Shown here one piece after another: positions 51,714 to 53,646 of a stretch of DNA of 53,646 bases. The notes beneath the pieces are model-generated. The model was not told where the DNA came from. It ran no database searches and saw only the letters and a program-made list of their open reading frames with translations. This DNA comes from Xenorhabdus yunnanensis (GTDB lineage: Bacteria > Pseudomonadota > Gammaproteobacteria > Enterobacterales > Enterobacteriaceae): the NCBI RefSeq assembly GCF_028598805.1, contig NZ_JAQRFI010000032.1, positions 1 through 53,646 on the forward strand, written 5' to 3'. Positions within the stretch are counted from its first letter, which is position 1; each line of letters opens with the position of its first letter. Both the position numbers and the translations under genes were made by a program.

Positions 51714-53099
51714 TTATTTCTTCTTAATTAAGTTATTGCCGTCTTCTTTATTCAGTAATAGGAAAACAGTAGAAGAAATCAAGGTAATCACTCCCATCGT
51801 AATCAAAGTATAGTGAAAATGGCTCACGGCTGAGCCATACCCTATTGACTCATAAAACCGCAGGGCTGCCGCACTGACGGTTACCCCAAAGCTGATAGAT
51901 AACTGTTGAGTAACTGCTAGCAGGCTATTACCGGCACTGGCATTGTTATCATTCAGATCACCCAGGGTGATTGTGTTCATCGCTGTAAACTGTGTGGACA
52001 TCACCATTCCCAATATAAAAAGAGGAATTATTAAAAATGCGATAGGGAGTTCCGGTGTCTGTAGTGAAAATTGCGAAATCATTACACCGATAATAATTGT
52101 GACCCAAATAAGCGTATTTCTATATCCAAAACGAGTCAGTATCTTGGTGACAAAAGATTTGGCTAAAATTGAACCAATTGCGTTCGGTGCCATCATTATT
52201 CCTGCAATCACAGCTGAAAACCCAAACCCCATTTGCAACATCAAAGGAATAATAAATGAAAGCGATCCCGTACTTAGTCGAGTAGCAATATTGCTGGCGA
52301 TGCCAATTGAAAATGTACGTGTTTGGAACAACTGGAGATTAATGAGAGGATTTGGATGTCTTTTAGCATGGAAAACATATCCCGCTAGCATGATGATACC
52401 ACTAGAAAATAAAGCGAGAGGAATATAGCCAGAAAATGAGTTATGCCCAAATAAGTCAAAGCTGACTGAAATCACTACCAAGCCTATACTAAACAACATA
52501 AATCCCAGAAAATCGAAAGGGCATTTGGGCATGGTTAAATTGGGCATATTCTTTTTGGCATAAATGATACCCAATAAACCAATGGGAATATTAATGATAA
52601 AGATCCAATGCCATGTTGCATAGGTCACTAACAACCCACCAAACATTGGACCCAAAATCGGACCCAGTAATCCTGGCATGGTGACAAAGTTCAGAATAGG
52701 TAACAGTTCGCTACGCGGATATGTTCTTAGCAAAGCCAGACGAGCAACAGGCATCATCATAGCTCCACCTATACCTTGAATAATTCTGGATATAACTAAG
52801 GAGGGGAGATTGTGCGATAGTGCACAAGCAAGCGAGCCTAAAGAAAAGAAAGAAACAGCATAAATGAATACCGTACGAGTGCCAAATCTATCAGCGAGCC
52901 AACCGCTTACGGGAATTAGCATCGCTACAGTTAAGGTATAACTGACAATAGCAGGCTGCATTGCCAGTGGAGAATGATTAAGACTTTTAGCAATTGCCGG
53001 TAGTGCAGTGTTAAGAATTGTGGCGTCTAAAGACTGCATAAAAAAAGCCATGGCCGCAATCCAAGGTAACCCCGACATACTGCGTGCAGATTTAACCAT
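51714..53099 (-). CDS. hsrA: MFS drug-type exporter, HsrA (DHA2 family)
   Basis: A 461-residue membrane protein with about 14 hydrophobic segments, as in the DHA2 branch. The motif [11 protein letters not shown] (about 64-74) is the conserved MFS loop 2-3 and [16 protein letters not shown] (about 109-124) is the drug-antiporter motif. In E. coli HsrA (YieO) lies at the same place, between rbsR and rrnC. The substrate is unknown. It converges with rbsR with almost no space between, so the two transcripts may overlap. Confidence 0.92.
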   Translation of the reverse strand: MVKSARSMSGLPWIAAMAFFMQSLDATILNTALPAIAKSLNHSPLAMQPAIVSYTLTVAMLIPVSGWLADRFGTRTVFIYAVSFFSLGSLACALSHNLPSLVISRIIQGIGGAMMMPVARLALLRTYPRSELLPILNFVTMPGLLGPILGPMFGGLLVTYATWHWIFIINIPIGLLGIIYAKKNMPNLTMPKCPFDFLGFMLFSIGLVVISVSFDLFGHNSFSGYIPLALFSSGIIMLAGYVFHAKRHPNPLINLQLFQTRTFSIGIASNIATRLSTGSLSFIIPLMLQMGFGFSAVIAGIMMAPNAIGSILAKSFVTKILTRFGYRNTLIWVTIIIGVMISQFSLQTPELPIAFLIIPLFILGMVMSTQFTAMNTITLGDLNDNNASAGNSLLAVTQQLSISFGVTVSAAALRFYESIGYGSAVSHFHYTLITMGVITLISSTVFLLLNKEDGNNLIKKK

Positions 53100-53370
53100 T
53101 AGATATCCCGTTTATTTTTTATGATAATTAGTGAATACGTAATATTTTAATACATTAAACTCAAACTATTTTTGGTTACTAATAAATCAATCACATCATC
53201 CAAGGTCGATTGACTGTTGTTACAGGCTGTTATAGACAATCGCACTAACAATCGTTGTATGCCACATGGATTTAATGATTGTTGTCTAAAACGTCAATTT
53301 TAGAATAAAAAAAGCGCGAAATGGTCGATTTTGTTGAAAAAAAACACGAACAGAAAAAAAATCGAAAAAA
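53100..53370. promoter_or_regulatory. hsrA promoter region and rrn upstream (UP/Fis) region
   Basis: About 270 bases, AT rich with several A/T tracts (for example at 53308-53316 and 53336-53345 before P1), as expected for UP elements and Fis sites of a ribosomal RNA promoter. It must also hold the hsrA promoter on the minus strand. I see no gene. Confidence 0.6.
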
Positions 53371-53374
53371 ACTC

Positions 53375-53402
53375 TTGTCACCGCCGGAAAACTCCCTATA
53401 AT
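53375..53402 (+). promoter_or_regulatory. rRNA operon promoter P1
   Basis: TTGTCA (53375-53380) and TATAAT (53397-53402) at 16 bases. A GC-rich start (GCGCCACC) follows, typical of stringent control by ppGpp. Confidence 0.9.
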
Positions 53403-53472
53403 GCGCCACCACTGACCGACGCTGAGCTGAGACACGCCGCGGCGGGCAGCGAAGAAAAGCGAAAATAAGCGC

Positions 53473-53500
53473 TTGACTTCGGAGGCGAAACGCGTAAGAT
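53473..53500 (+). promoter_or_regulatory. rRNA operon promoter P2
   Basis: TTGACT (53473-53478) and TAAGAT (53495-53500) at 16 bases, about 98 bases downstream of P1, which is the usual tandem spacing. Confidence 0.9.
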
Positions 53501-53511
53501 ACGCAGCCTCG

Positions 53512-53550
53512 CAACCCGGAAGCACTTCCCGGTTGCCCCGCTCTTTAACA
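53512..53550 (+). promoter_or_regulatory. rrn antitermination site (boxB hairpin and boxA)
   Basis: CAACCCGGAAG (53512-53522) and CTTCCCGGTTG (53525-53535) form a hairpin with one mismatch (boxB position), followed by boxA GCTCTTTAACA (53540-53550), where NusB and NusE assemble. Confidence 0.85.
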
Positions 53551-53646
53551 ATTGAATCAGACAATCTGTGTGGGCACTCGCAAGACACTATCCACGCCGA
53601 AAGGCGAAAAAGATACCAAGTCTTGAAGAGTGACTGAACAGTTAAT
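53551..53646 (+). other. 16S rRNA precursor leader
   Basis: Leader RNA after boxA that pairs with the 3' flank of 16S for RNase III processing. The window ends before the mature 16S 5' end (the expected AGAGTTTGATC motif is not reached), so no rRNA gene is included. Confidence 0.8.

Noticed and set aside
53286-53588. 100-codon minus-strand frame over the rRNA promoters
   Set aside because: Lies opposite P1, P2 and boxA; an artefact of GC-rich leader sequence.
53551-53646. 16S rRNA gene
   Set aside because: The window stops before the mature 16S start; only leader sequence is present.

Overview
The window is a chromosomal stretch around the replication origin of an enterobacterium (Enterobacterales). 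The order rbsDACBKR-hsrA-rrn, asnA/asnC, mioC, oriC, mnmG-rsmG, atpIBEFHAGDC, glmU, glmS follows Escherichia coli. The AT-rich gaps, the ERIC-like repeats and a direct asnA-rbsD junction (E. coli has ravA-viaA and kup between them) point away from E. coli itself. I suspect the Morganellaceae (Xenorhabdus/Photorhabdus-like), but this is inference from style, not proof. 

Layout: (1) 1-8.3 kb, plus strand: a membrane module of a YqiJ/NfeD-like OB-fold protein, a long flotillin and a 1670-residue AAA+ ATPase. (2) 8.5-14.1 kb: an amidase; an AT-rich locus with a saccharopine-dehydrogenase-like reductase, a TetR-type regulator and a Baeyer-Villiger-type flavin monooxygenase, with a 58-bp near-perfect palindrome and a possible ribosome-site-hiding hairpin. 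(3) 14.3-29.2 kb: a defence island with a Fic protein, a 5'-truncated gene, a type III restriction-modification system (mod-res), a DUF1778/GNAT toxin-antitoxin pair, a type I restriction-modification system (hsdMSR) and scraps of R-M genes. The island ends against the 3' end of glmS, the Tn7 attachment hotspot. (4) 29.3-39.9 kb, minus strand: glmS and glmU, ERIC-like elements, the atp operon terminator and the complete nine-gene ATP synthase operon with its promoters. (5) 40.4-45.5 kb: rsmG and mnmG, then oriC (DnaA boxes, AT-rich GATC 13-mers), mioC, and the divergent asnC/asnA pair. (6) 45.8-53.1 kb: the ribose operon with an RbsR operator palindrome, then convergent hsrA. (7) 53.1-53.6 kb: tandem rRNA promoters and leader with boxA; mature 16S starts just past the window. 

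How the genes work together: the right half is core (replication start, ATP synthase, tRNA modification, ribose use, amino-sugar synthesis). The left 29 kb is mostly accessory. The best candidates for under-described biology are the OB-fold/flotillin/giant ATPase module and the monooxygenase/TetR/reductase locus with its unusual nucleic-acid structures. All calls are from reading the sequence; no database search was run.
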